The notes below the pieces were generated by a model. It searched no databases, was not told where the DNA came from, and saw only the letters and a list, made by a program, of their open reading frames with translations. From Peptostreptococcus porci (lineage in GTDB: Bacteria; Bacillota; Clostridia; Peptostreptococcales; Peptostreptococcaceae), in the NCBI RefSeq assembly GCF_009695815.1, contig NZ_VUNE01000005.1, positions 62,001 through 126,000 on the forward strand: a stretch of 64,000 nt of DNA, given 5' to 3'. The translations under genes and the position numbers were made by a program. Below are positions 56,427 to 64,000 of the stretch, one piece after another; the first letter of the stretch is position 1; each line of letters starts with the position of its first letter.

Positions 56427-57263
56427 ATGAAAAATAATCAATATGATGATGAAATCGTTGGCAACTCATTTTTATCAAATAAAAAAATCATCTATCCAAT
56501 CATCGGAATACTAATTGTTATCTGTATTGTCGGTGGATTTTTTATAAAGAAAAAAATGGATATATCATCACTTGAAAAAAAGGCAGAAAGCTTTATTGGT
56601 GCTGAGGAATACTCTGAAGCAAAAAAAATTTATGAGGAATTATACACAAAAACTGGAAGTGTTGATTACAAAACTAAGGGTAAACAACTTGATATCCTAG
56701 ATGAAAGCAAAAAGAATTTAGAGCAAGCAAAAAGTTATCAAGATGAGGGTGAGTTAGTTAAGGCTTTAATCATGTACAAGAAAGTTCCTATGGAAGACCA
56801 AAAGAACTACGAAACGGCATCTGAACAGATTGATTTTGTAAAAAAAGACATTATAAAAAAAGCTAATATGATGATAGAATCAGGCAATAAGTCGATGGCT
56901 TCATCATTATTATCTGATTATCTATCAATTGTTAGCGACGATAAGAGTGCTCTTGACCTTATGAAAAAAGTGTCTGGAAAATCAGAACAGGAAATTAAAC
57001 AAGTCGTTGTTACAAGAGATATTACTGTCCAATCTCAGCCTGTTCATAATCCAAGTGGTATAGTTGGTACATACCAGACAATAACTTCTGGAGAGGCTAA
57101 TGTAAGATCAGGTCCAAGCAAATCATCCCCAGTCATCGGATCAATATCTAGGGGAAGCAGTGTATATATTTACGATATATATGTTGAATCAGCATATAGA
57201 ACCTGGTGTAAAACTGATGCTGGATGGATTTCGTACAATACTATGAATGGTTCTATAAGATAA
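56427..57263 (+). CDS. Membrane-anchored TPR-like protein with C-terminal SH3b domain
   Basis: 278 aa. A cytoplasmic N-terminus leads into one membrane segment (IIYPIIGILIVICIVGGFFI), then ~140 residues of helical TPR-like repeats (AEEYSEAKKIYEELYTKTG; DEGELVKALIMYKKVPMED; SGNKSMASSLLSDYLSIV), and a C-terminal bacterial SH3 domain (GEANVRSGPSKSSPVIGSISRGSSVYIYD) that probably contacts peptidoglycan. Single gene with its own promoter; an IS-derived MITE hairpin follows 20 bp after the stop. Confidence 0.8.
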   Translation: MKNNQYDDEIVGNSFLSNKKIIYPIIGILIVICIVGGFFIKKKMDISSLEKKAESFIGAEEYSEAKKIYEELYTKTGSVDYKTKGKQLDILDESKKNLEQAKSYQDEGELVKALIMYKKVPMEDQKNYETASEQIDFVKKDIIKKANMMIESGNKSMASSLLSDYLSIVSDDKSALDLMKKVSGKSEQEIKQVVVTRDITVQSQPVHNPSGIVGTYQTITSGEANVRSGPSKSSPVIGSISRGSSVYIYDIYVESAYRTWCKTDAGWISYNTMNGSIR

Positions 57264-57282
57264 AATTGGTTGTATTTTTTTA

Positions 57283-57419
57283 GGCTGCCCCAAAAGCCCC
57301 AAGTTAAGCTATACAAAACTCATAAAGAGAGCACAAATAAAAATACACGCTACACATTCATTTCCATACATGGAGAATGTGGGCGTGTGTTTTATTTAGG
57401 GCTCTTATGAGTCAGCCCC
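57283..57419. mobile_element. MITE derived from the IS1182-type element
   Basis: Its right 121 bp (57299-57419) match 7897-8017 of the IS element with three mismatches. Its left 17 bp match the IS left end with two mismatches. It therefore keeps both terminal repeats but no transposase. An internal palindrome (ACACGC...CACATTC / GAATGTG...GCGTGT, 57345-57388) sits between convergent genes and may act as a terminator. Its right repeat encodes the last residues and stop of the adjacent activase gene. Confidence 0.88.
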
Positions 57420-58190
57420 ATTTCTTTCTTTATTGTACTTTTTTTCCGCATTCCTTGCTGCACCAAGAGCACCAGCAAATCTTCCATACTCAGATGTATT
57501 TACAGGTATTCTTATCTTTTTAGAAACTGAATCAGCAAAATACTTATTTGAGCTCAATCCACCTGTCAAAATAACATATTCAGAATTCGCAAACTTTCCA
57601 AATAGTTGTGCTACTTTTCCGGCTACAGAATCTACAACCCCTGCAGCAATATCTTTTCTACTTCGACCTTCGCCGATATAATTGATAATTTCCGACTCTG
57701 CAAAAACTGTACAAAGAGAGCTGATAGGCAATATCTGTCCAGTCATCGCCATATTAAACAGATCGTTAATGTCCACTCCGAGTCTATTTGCCATTATCTC
57801 AACAAACTTCCCTGTTCCAGCAGAACACTTGTCATTCATCAAAAAATCCGTTACAATACCGTTTTCTATTTTGATAATTTTTGTATCCTGACCACCAATA
57901 TCAATAATTGTACAGTCTTTGCCTGCAATTTCATATCCGCCCAATCCATGACAAGTTATTTCTGTAACAACATAATCTGCAAAATCTACTGCAACCCTTC
58001 CATATCCCGTTGCTCCCACTATAACATCATTCGATTCAACATCAATATTGTCGTTTAATAAAGCATCTTTAATTATTTTGGCAGTTTCTTTACTACTCCA
58101 ACCTGTCGGCATAACAAATTCACTTGATACATCTCCTCTCACAACAACCTTTGAAGCAGTAGAGCCTATATCAATTCCTACGAAAATCAT
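57405..58190 (-). CDS. ATP-dependent activator of 2-hydroxyacyl-CoA dehydratase-type enzyme (BadF/BadG/HgdC family)
   Basis: 261 aa. ASKHA ATPase fold with FVGIDIGSTASKVVV and DIGGQDTKIIKI, and the conserved iron-sulfur cysteines in MNDKCSAGTGKF and SSLCTVFAESE, which hold the inter-subunit [4Fe-4S] cluster. It uses ATP to inject a low-potential electron into the partner enzyme encoded at 58577-59851. The C-terminus ends NKERNGADS, where GADS and the stop codon are encoded by the right terminal repeat of the MITE. Confidence 0.92.
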   Translation of the reverse strand: MIFVGIDIGSTASKVVVRGDVSSEFVMPTGWSSKETAKIIKDALLNDNIDVESNDVIVGATGYGRVAVDFADYVVTEITCHGLGGYEIAGKDCTIIDIGGQDTKIIKIENGIVTDFLMNDKCSAGTGKFVEIMANRLGVDINDLFNMAMTGQILPISSLCTVFAESEIINYIGEGRSRKDIAAGVVDSVAGKVAQLFGKFANSEYVILTGGLSSNKYFADSVSKKIRIPVNTSEYGRFAGALGAARNAEKKYNKERNGADS

Positions 58191-58203
58191 AGTAGTACCT
58201 CCA

Positions 58204-58461
58204 CTAACAATATCTATCTCTATTTGGATTTATATCCTTTTCAATGGAATCAATGGATAAAATATCGACATTATTTTCCTCAATGACTTTTTTTACCTTT
58301 TCAAGCTCACTTTCGTCTATCATCAAAGAGATTCCACAGCACTTCGATAGCGATCTTGGAGTAGGTGAAATTGTTGCTTTCAATCCACTCGCTCTCAGTA
58401 GCTTATGAAGCCTTAAGCCATTTTCATGATTTTCAAACAAAATATAGAATATTCTATCCAT
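58204..58461 (-). CDS. DUF3343 protein (putative Se/S carrier-like)
   Basis: About 85 aa (MDRIFYILFENHENGLRLHKLL). It contains the family pattern of a central Cys-Cys (PRSLSKCCGISLMID) and a C-terminal acidic region. PF11823 proteins are annotated as putative Se/S carrier-like and often occur near selenium or double-cubane genes. The start at 58461 has GGAGG upstream; an ATG at 58473 overlaps it. It lies between the dehydratase-like gene and the activase gene, in one operon. Confidence 0.82.
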   Translation of the reverse strand: MDRIFYILFENHENGLRLHKLLRASGLKATISPTPRSLSKCCGISLMIDESELEKVKKVIEENNVDILSIDSIEKDINPNRDRYC

Positions 58462-58576
58462 TTCTTCCTCCATTAATTTATCAATTATTTTTAAAACAAT
58501 TATACTTTATGTATCTTGTCTTAAATCTATTACATCGAAACTATTTCTTTAACTTAATAAATAAAAAACTTTATCA

Positions 58577-59851
58577 TTATTCTCCAAGCATTTCAATAAA
58601 TGCACCTATTCTAGTTCTTAATTGCTGCACATCTGAATCAGTGTAATCAGTTTCAATTCCAAGAACAGGAATACCAGCATCTTTTAGCGCTCTTTCAACA
58701 ATAAATCCTTCTGTATCGTATAAATTACAGAATTTCAAGTTTACGTCTATTACACCATCCACGTCATATTCCTTGCAAAGTCTGATTATATCGTCAATTC
58801 TAGCATTGTTTGGTGTGAAGCAAGCACAGTTGATTCCCATGTATCTTTCAGCCAATGCATCAACCTGTTCCTCTAATGTTTCCTTTGATTCATCAACAAG
58901 GTTTTCAAAGTATCTAGTACCTGTACACATTTCTTCACAAACTACAGCACCGCCTGAAGTTTCAACGATGTTATGTAGTTTCCAATTCGGTATTGCCAAT
59001 GGAGTTCCTGCAATCAAAATTCTCTTTGTTCCAGCTGGGAATACACTTACATTGTCTTTTACTCTTTGGTCAAGTTCATCACAAAGCGCATTTGTCATCT
59101 GTGCAAATCTTGTTGGATCATCATAAAAAGCAATTTGAGAGATTAATAAGCAGTCTTTACCAGAAATTGGAATATTTTTATTCTTTCTGAATTCACTCAA
59201 TCTTGCAAGTGCCCTTCTTTTATCATTTATCAGCTTTATTGATGATTTTAGAGATTCACTATCGACTTTGTTTCCTGTAAATTCTTCTACTGTAGCTTTC
59301 AAAGTCATTATTTCTTCAGCCCATGCCTTGTAGTCTTTTCTTCTTTTCATTTGTGGTAGATCCATAACGTGCATTGGAACGTCTTCACCAAGAATTTCCC
59401 ACGCTTTTTTCTTTCCATCGCAAGTAGTTTCACCTATGTACATATCGGCTATTCTAAAAAATGGACAGGTTCTATCAAGCCTTGCCCCAACAGATGCCTT
59501 AATAAGTGGACATGTATTTGTAGGAAGAACCTTTTCTCCACCTGGAACCCAAAACTGTGAGCCACCACAAAGACCAGTCGCTATTGCATCTGCACCAAAT
59601 ATTATTTCGTCTGGAACAAATATACAAAACGTACCAAAAACTTTTTTACCATTTTTCTGAGCCTCAATCAATTCTGCAGGTCTCACACCGTGAATTTCTG
59701 AAACAACGAAATCATAGTATCCCATATTTTCCGGTCTATTTTCTTGTGATAAATAAACATCTGTGAAAGCCACTGGTAAAACATCACATAGCACATCGTG
59801 AGTTTCTAAATCCATACCAAGACTTTTCCACATTTCTCTGTAATCTGCCAT
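58577..59851 (-). CDS. 2-hydroxyacyl-CoA dehydratase subunit D-family / double-cubane cluster-type protein
   Basis: 424 aa single-subunit member of the HgdB/BcrB superfamily. Conserved cysteines include FGTFCIFVPDE, ATGLCGG, TNTCPLIK, RTCPFFRIAD, EEMCTGTRYF and LKFCNLYD. Genuine dehydratases have two such subunits, whereas here only one is encoded with an activator. That is the arrangement of double-cubane cluster proteins (YjiM-type), which reduce small molecules at very low potential. The natural substrate is unknown. A structured leader with a masked ribosome-binding site precedes the gene. Confidence 0.85.
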   Translation of the reverse strand: MADYREMWKSLGMDLETHDVLCDVLPVAFTDVYLSQENRPENMGYYDFVVSEIHGVRPAELIEAQKNGKKVFGTFCIFVPDEIIFGADAIATGLCGGSQFWVPGGEKVLPTNTCPLIKASVGARLDRTCPFFRIADMYIGETTCDGKKKAWEILGEDVPMHVMDLPQMKRRKDYKAWAEEIMTLKATVEEFTGNKVDSESLKSSIKLINDKRRALARLSEFRKNKNIPISGKDCLLISQIAFYDDPTRFAQMTNALCDELDQRVKDNVSVFPAGTKRILIAGTPLAIPNWKLHNIVETSGGAVVCEEMCTGTRYFENLVDESKETLEEQVDALAERYMGINCACFTPNNARIDDIIRLCKEYDVDGVIDVNLKFCNLYDTEGFIVERALKDAGIPVLGIETDYTDSDVQQLRTRIGAFIEMLGE

Positions 59852-59859
59852 AAAACTAT

Positions 59860-59939
59860 CCCCCTTAAACGTTTAATAAATTAGGATAAGAAAACATTCT
59901 CATCAGATTTATATTAACATATAAGGGGGTAAAAATAAA
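59860..59939 (-). promoter_or_regulatory. Structured 5' leader with sequestered ribosome-binding site
   Basis: The Shine-Dalgarno region TAAGGGGG (59860-59867 on the minus strand) is perfectly complementary to CCCCCTTA 64 nt upstream (59932-59939). Between them is an 8-bp hairpin GATGAGAA / TTCTTATC with a 4-nt loop (59885-59904). The nested helices suggest translational control. No known riboswitch class is recognised. Confidence 0.55.
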
Positions 59940-60041
59940 TAAATCTAAATCATTCTACATATTCATATTTTCTATTATTACAAACTATTAAATAGGTATT
60001 ATCTATATATTTTATTTTTAGTCTTACAACTGGAAGAAAAA

Positions 60042-61859
60042 TCAATATCTATATTGAGATACAAGATATCTCACAGCATCAACAACCTTATCAACTTCTT
60101 CTTTAGTATTAAAAAAACCAACTGAAAATCTTACTCCTCCATCTGGAAATGTATATATATTCCTATGAGTTTCATGTGAGCAATGAATACCAACTCTTGT
60201 CTGCACTCCATAATCACTATCTAAAAAGAAACTGATTGTTGACATATCACATCCATCTATATTTAACAGACAGAAAGATCCTTCGCCTTTCACCATTGCA
60301 CCATTTATTTTTGATAATTCGTCTCTCAAATATCTACCTATTAAGTGTTTCTTTTCAACAATGCTTTTTACACCTATAAAATCAATATAGTCTATTGCAC
60401 TGCTAACTCCAATTATAGATGCTATATTAAGTGTTCCCACCTCGAACTTATCCGGTGAAGAAAGAGGCATTTCATCAGAATCAGATTTACTCCCAGTACC
60501 ACCAAAAACAGTTGGGACAATATCTCCAATTATTTTTTTTGATAAAATACTAATACCCAGCCCTTCGGATGACATAAGCCCAATGTGTGGTGATAATATA
60601 AATGCATCCGCATATATTTCAGAGAAATCAATTATATTCTCACAGACAGATTGCACAATATCTAAAATCAAAATCACATTCTTCTCTGTACATTTTTTTG
60701 ATAGTTTTTTTAATTTATCAATTTCCATAAACATTTCACCTGTAACATTGTTTGTCACAGTAATGTATATTGCCTTAGCCTTACCATTACCAAACGTGTG
60801 CTCATCGCAAATATAATCATATATTTCTTTTGATGATAATTGCTTAATTACTGCGCCTTTGTTTTTTAGATTATATATAATCCTTGATGCTGAATTATGA
60901 TTACTCTGTCCGGTTATCAATATATCACCATCAAAAATCAAACCAGAAAGAATTTGATTTGACGAATATGTTGCTGAGGGTGTAAATATACACTCATATT
61001 CACTTGATATACTGAAAAAATTCATGATTTTTTCTCTTATATCAATTACTTTACCTAGTAATTCATAAGATTTGATAAATGTGCCTCTATTAATACTATA
61101 AGAATAATTATCGATATATTTCATCATTTCTGATGCAACTCCAGGTGCTTTTGGAAAACAAGTCGACGCATTATCCATATATATTTCCGAAAAAATATGG
61201 TTACTTGAAGCATCATGACTATTTGAAGCTGTAATATTGTTCAGACTAATGCCATTATCAAAAATCATTTTGTCATCTGAAAATTCAGATCTAATTGAAT
61301 TTAGTTCAATCAGAGTATGGTATTCTCCATTTTCTCCACAGTAATCAATATCATAATTTGAAAATTCCTCAATAATCTGAGGCGTCAATAATCGTCCTAC
61401 AAAAGACTCATCCAATTTTAATGTATTCACTTTTGTTATTCTTGCCAAAAATCTTGTATTAAAAAAATCATTTAATATGTCCAATCTATTCGCAAATAAC
61501 AATGGATGAATACATTCCAATCCAGCGTTATCACATCTATCTTTATTCCACTTTAAATGTTTTTCGATATCTATGTCTCCAAAAATACAGAATTGTGCAC
61601 CTATTTTTTTTGCAATTCTAAGTGAATTTTCAAACCGTAATTCATAGTTATCTATTTTTGAATCAGTAAACAAAACATCACATTTTAAGATTTTCGAAAC
61701 TTCTATAAAGTACTCCTTCTCTATTGAATGAGTCCAAGATACGTCTTCGTTTTCGACAGTTGAAACAATCAAAGCAACAAGCCTATGACCTCTATCAAGC
61801 ATTTTTTTTATAGCTAAAATAGAATCTTTTCCACCACTGAAGGATGCGGCAAACTCCAT
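60042..61859 (-). CDS. Fusion: Dph6-like ATP-pyrophosphatase + class V aminotransferase-fold domain lacking PLP lysine
   Basis: 605 aa. Residues ~1-220 form a diphthine-ammonia-ligase-type adenine nucleotide alpha-hydrolase (ASFSGGKDSILAIKKM; CIHPLLFANR; DYCGENGEYHTLIE). Residues ~230-605 match the cysteine-desulfurase-like family of E. faecalis EF2568 (YMDNASTCFPKAPGVASEM; FGGTGSKSD; FEVGTLNIASIIG; GIHCSHETHRN; GVRFSVGFFN). The expected HK-G motif with the PLP-binding Lys reads SPHIGLMSSEGLG, with Ile426 in place of Lys. The start at 61859 follows GGAGGTGA. It is 16 bp after a CWB2 gene. Function unknown. Confidence 0.8.
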   Translation of the reverse strand: MEFAASFSGGKDSILAIKKMLDRGHRLVALIVSTVENEDVSWTHSIEKEYFIEVSKILKCDVLFTDSKIDNYELRFENSLRIAKKIGAQFCIFGDIDIEKHLKWNKDRCDNAGLECIHPLLFANRLDILNDFFNTRFLARITKVNTLKLDESFVGRLLTPQIIEEFSNYDIDYCGENGEYHTLIELNSIRSEFSDDKMIFDNGISLNNITASNSHDASSNHIFSEIYMDNASTCFPKAPGVASEMMKYIDNYSYSINRGTFIKSYELLGKVIDIREKIMNFFSISSEYECIFTPSATYSSNQILSGLIFDGDILITGQSNHNSASRIIYNLKNKGAVIKQLSSKEIYDYICDEHTFGNGKAKAIYITVTNNVTGEMFMEIDKLKKLSKKCTEKNVILILDIVQSVCENIIDFSEIYADAFILSPHIGLMSSEGLGISILSKKIIGDIVPTVFGGTGSKSDSDEMPLSSPDKFEVGTLNIASIIGVSSAIDYIDFIGVKSIVEKKHLIGRYLRDELSKINGAMVKGEGSFCLLNIDGCDMSTISFFLDSDYGVQTRVGIHCSHETHRNIYTFPDGGVRFSVGFFNTKEEVDKVVDAVRYLVSQYRY

Positions 61860-61875
61860 AAAAATCACCTCCACA

Positions 61876-63534
61876 TCATCTAATTACTACTGCATATTTT
61901 TTTATACCATATATTTGTTCAAATTTTTTCTCATCTACCCAATATCCGTCTTTGCCACCAAAAGCCGGATCTACAACATGTATTTGCCCCTTGCTATATC
62001 CATCCATCAGCATAACATGAGCATTGTCTACTGCATTTTTTCCCCAGAAATAATCATGATACTTTGGTGATTTAAATTCTGCAGTTCCAAAAAAAACTAC
62101 TGGATTACCCAATCTTATCTCTTGCTTTAATTTTCCAAGTGATGCACCAGAGATATCTTGAACATTACCGTAATTTTGCCCCCACTTTGCCATTGGTTTT
62201 GGAAGAATAGATTGATATACACCTTTAACATATTTGAACGGTGTAGAAGCAAAACCATGATTTGGATTATTATCTTTTGCAATCGGCATTTCTCTTAGAA
62301 AAACATCAATATTTTTGTTAAGGGCATAGCCTTTTAGGTGAAGTCCCATCAATAACGAGGATGCTTCACACCCCATAGGAGCGTTTGCCTCATACTGGTC
62401 TATTTTTTTTGCACCTAAAATTATTTTCTCTTCTAAATTAGATACTACATAGTTTGTATTGTCTAAATTTTTTAATTCATTTTCTACTTTTTTAGAAACT
62501 GAATTTTCTCCACCTACTATAAAAATTTTCTTAATACCGTTATTAATTAGAAACATTTTTGTGTTTGCATCAAGTTTTTGTGGGTTTGTAAGAAGAATAA
62601 CACCATTCTCAAAATATGCAACACTTCCAGATGCCAACGCATCTGGATATTCTGTGCCATTTACAATAATAGCAGATTCGATTCTGTTAGACATTAATAA
62701 TTTTTGTGAATTTGCAATTTCAACTGCAGTTTTATATCTATCTTCACCAGAAATTCTACCAAATACTATCCTTCCATCATATTGATGATCTTGAATACCC
62801 CTATTATTAAGAGCTGAAAGACTAATCGTTTCAGCTCTAGATTTAAAATCTTTAGGAACTGAATTAATACCACCGACTATTACACCAAAGTTTTTGTCTG
62901 AATTCTTGTAAAACTTTTTATAATTACCTAATTTCATCATATTAGTTCGTAATAGAGAAGATGTATACGGTATTGAAGAAAGTAAATCTGGAAACTTACT
63001 ATCATCAATCAAAATAGTACTATTTGTTATTTCTTCTAAATCAATAGCCTTATTACTGAAATTTAATATATTAAAAATCTCATCATTTATTAACTCTAAA
63101 GTATCTGACCACCCATTTGATGAATTTCCAGAAAAAAACTTTATTTCAAATGGTAAATTGCCATCGAATTCTCTCATTGGAAAATCACCAATAACATAAA
63201 GCTTTTTTATCCCAATATCACTTAACTGTTCAGCCTTATCTTGTGTAATACCTTGATTCATATTTATTACATATAAAGGAGCTCTCAAAGATGATGCCAT
63301 ATAACTACCATATAGTGATGACCTAAAATCTACTCCATTAACAATAATTGCATATTCTGAATTATAATTATATTTATATCTATCATTTACTTTTGAAGCT
63401 GTTTCATATCTATCTTCACCGGCAATTCTATATAATGATATATCTGCTTTAGAATCTACGCAAAATGATACTATAAATGTAAGAGATAAAAATAAACCTT
63501 TAATGAAATTTTTTCTAATAAAATTGACTAACAT
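61876..63534 (-). CDS. CWB2-repeat surface protein with C39-like cysteine peptidase domain
   Basis: About 552 aa. It has a signal peptide (FIKGLFLSLTFIVSFCVDSKA), divergent CWB2 repeats in the first ~350 residues (RIAGEDRYETASKV; RISGEDRYKTAVEIA; KKIFIVGGENSVSKKV), and a C-terminal peptidase_C39_2/papain-like domain with the catalytic Cys in APMGCEASSLLMGL and His in AHVMLMDGYSKGQIHVVDPA. It probably hydrolyses peptides at the cell surface or modifies secreted substrates. The start at 63534 follows TTTGGAGG. It is first in a possible two-gene unit with the fusion gene. Confidence 0.85.
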   Translation of the reverse strand: MLVNFIRKNFIKGLFLSLTFIVSFCVDSKADISLYRIAGEDRYETASKVNDRYKYNYNSEYAIIVNGVDFRSSLYGSYMASSLRAPLYVINMNQGITQDKAEQLSDIGIKKLYVIGDFPMREFDGNLPFEIKFFSGNSSNGWSDTLELINDEIFNILNFSNKAIDLEEITNSTILIDDSKFPDLLSSIPYTSSLLRTNMMKLGNYKKFYKNSDKNFGVIVGGINSVPKDFKSRAETISLSALNNRGIQDHQYDGRIVFGRISGEDRYKTAVEIANSQKLLMSNRIESAIIVNGTEYPDALASGSVAYFENGVILLTNPQKLDANTKMFLINNGIKKIFIVGGENSVSKKVENELKNLDNTNYVVSNLEEKIILGAKKIDQYEANAPMGCEASSLLMGLHLKGYALNKNIDVFLREMPIAKDNNPNHGFASTPFKYVKGVYQSILPKPMAKWGQNYGNVQDISGASLGKLKQEIRLGNPVVFFGTAEFKSPKYHDYFWGKNAVDNAHVMLMDGYSKGQIHVVDPAFGGKDGYWVDEKKFEQIYGIKKYAVVIR

Positions 63535-63650
63535 TTTTGCCTCCAAAATATTTTTGATTGATATTGATTTATTAAATCAACTATACTTTACCATAAATTC
63601 TATTAGAATGTAAATATAATAGCAAAATAAACACAAAAATATTTAAAAAT

Positions 63651-63674
63651 AAAAAAACTACGACAAAGTCGTAG
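63651..63674 (-). terminator. Terminator of selC
   Basis: A perfect 7-bp stem CTACGAC / GTCGTAG with an AAA loop is followed on the minus strand by seven T, 13 bp after the tRNA 3' end. Confidence 0.88.
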
Positions 63675-63686
63675 ATAAAAAACTAT

Positions 63687-63783
63687 TGGCGGGAATGCGT
63701 GAGAATCGAACTCACCCAAGAGGCTACTAACCCCTCATACTAGTTTTGAAGACTAGAGGGCACACCAGCACCCATTCACTCCC
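63687..63783 (-). tRNA. selC: tRNA-Sec (anticodon UCA)
   Basis: The minus strand folds into a tRNA-Sec: acceptor GGGAGTG..., an extended D stem (GGGTGC / GTGCCC), anticodon stem-loop CTAGTCTTCAAAACTAG with anticodon TCA, a long variable arm (GAGG / CCTC), T arm GTGAGTTCGATTCTCAC, and encoded 3' GCCA. The ~97-nt length fits tRNA-Sec. It supplies selenocysteine for GrdA and GrdB and has its own terminator. Confidence 0.96.
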
Positions 63784-63902
63784 GAATACCTATTAATAGT
63801 ACCATAGTTTGTTAAAAAAATCAAGATAATTTATCTATAAATATCATATCAATATATAGAAAATATCTATATTAAATAGTAATTAGTATAATCGAAATTA
63901 TT

Positions 63903-64000
63903 CTATACTCTCCAGTCTATTGCATCCTTCCCCAAAGAACCGAGTATGTCATTTATCTTCTTAAAGTGATTGCAACCAAAAAAACCTCTATGAGCAGATA
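63903..64000 (-). CDS. ung: Uracil-DNA glycosylase, C-terminal end (5' part beyond window)
   Basis: The minus-strand frame ends at the stop 63903-63905 and reads [12 protein letters not shown]...LGKDAIDW. The [10 protein letters not shown] segment followed by an IDW ending is characteristic of family 1 uracil-DNA glycosylases, which remove uracil from DNA. Only about 31 residues are inside the window, so integrity cannot be judged. Confidence 0.88.
   Translation of the reverse strand, partial: SAHRGFFGCNHFKKINDILGSLGKDAIDWRV

Overview
The window comes from a low-GC, strictly anaerobic, amino-acid-fermenting Gram-positive bacterium, most likely a non-sporulating member of the Clostridia near Peptostreptococcaceae (Acetoanaerobium, Filifactor or Peptoanaerobacter type; no species is claimed). 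The main clues are a complete selenoprotein-dependent glycine reductase operon, a selenocysteine tRNA gene, three proteins with CWB2 cell-wall-binding repeats, and the Firmicutes gene neighbourhood comEC-holA-rpsT-lepA-hemW-hrcA-grpE-dnaK-dnaJ. That neighbourhood is present but split by about 37 kb of accessory DNA, and it lacks the sporulation-linked gpr and spoIIP.

Layout. 1-4841: heat-shock operon hrcA-grpE-dnaK-dnaJ (dnaJ cut by the window edge), all on the minus strand, with a sigma-A promoter and a CIRCE operator. 4955-6539: remnant of one prophage, carrying a MuF minor-head/toxin-like gene broken by two nonsense codons plus small downstream genes. 6540-8017: a decayed IS1182-type element. 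8035-24370: a second, badly eroded HK97-type prophage inserted at the 3' end of nox, with 13-bp att core repeats and matching integrase arm-type repeats at both ends. It keeps terminases, capsid, connector, lysis, ssb and recombinase genes. The portal and a DUF1492 regulator carry in-frame stops, protease-capsid and tail genes are deletion fusions, and the integrase has lost its N-terminus. Two self-contained cargo units with their own promoters and terminators sit inside it: a soluble-protein/4-TM pair with RexAB-like architecture, and a 2-TM protein.

24360-32906: NADH oxidase, then an AgrC/AgrA-like sensor kinase and LytTR regulator next to a 1.4-kilo-residue VWA/Cna-B/CWB2 surface protein. 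33001-41658: glycine reductase regulon, transcribed on the minus strand from a glycine riboswitch as grdX-trxB-trxA-grdE-grdA-grdB-grdC-grdD. grdA and grdB each contain an in-frame TGA (selenocysteine). NADPH reducing power passes through TrxB and TrxA to the selenoproteins, and GrdC/GrdD release acetyl phosphate. 41765-50293: hemW, a nitroreductase, cca, lepA, divergent rpsT, holA and a membrane-only comEC. 50550-57263: CWB2/PIG-L protein, GNAT and DUF2156 genes, a comEC-type metallo-beta-lactamase lipoprotein, a TcdA-like E1 enzyme, and an SH3 membrane protein.

57283-59939: an IS1182-derived MITE abutting a 2-hydroxyacyl-CoA-dehydratase/double-cubane-type operon (enzyme, DUF3343 Se/S-carrier-like protein, ATPase activator) preceded by a structured leader. 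60042-64000: an unusual fusion of a Dph6-like ATP-pyrophosphatase with a class V aminotransferase domain that has lost its PLP lysine, a CWB2/C39-type peptidase, selC (tRNA-Sec), and the 3' end of ung. Selenium is a recurring theme: GrdA, GrdB, selC, DUF3343 and the EF2568-type aminotransferase domain all lie within 28 kb.
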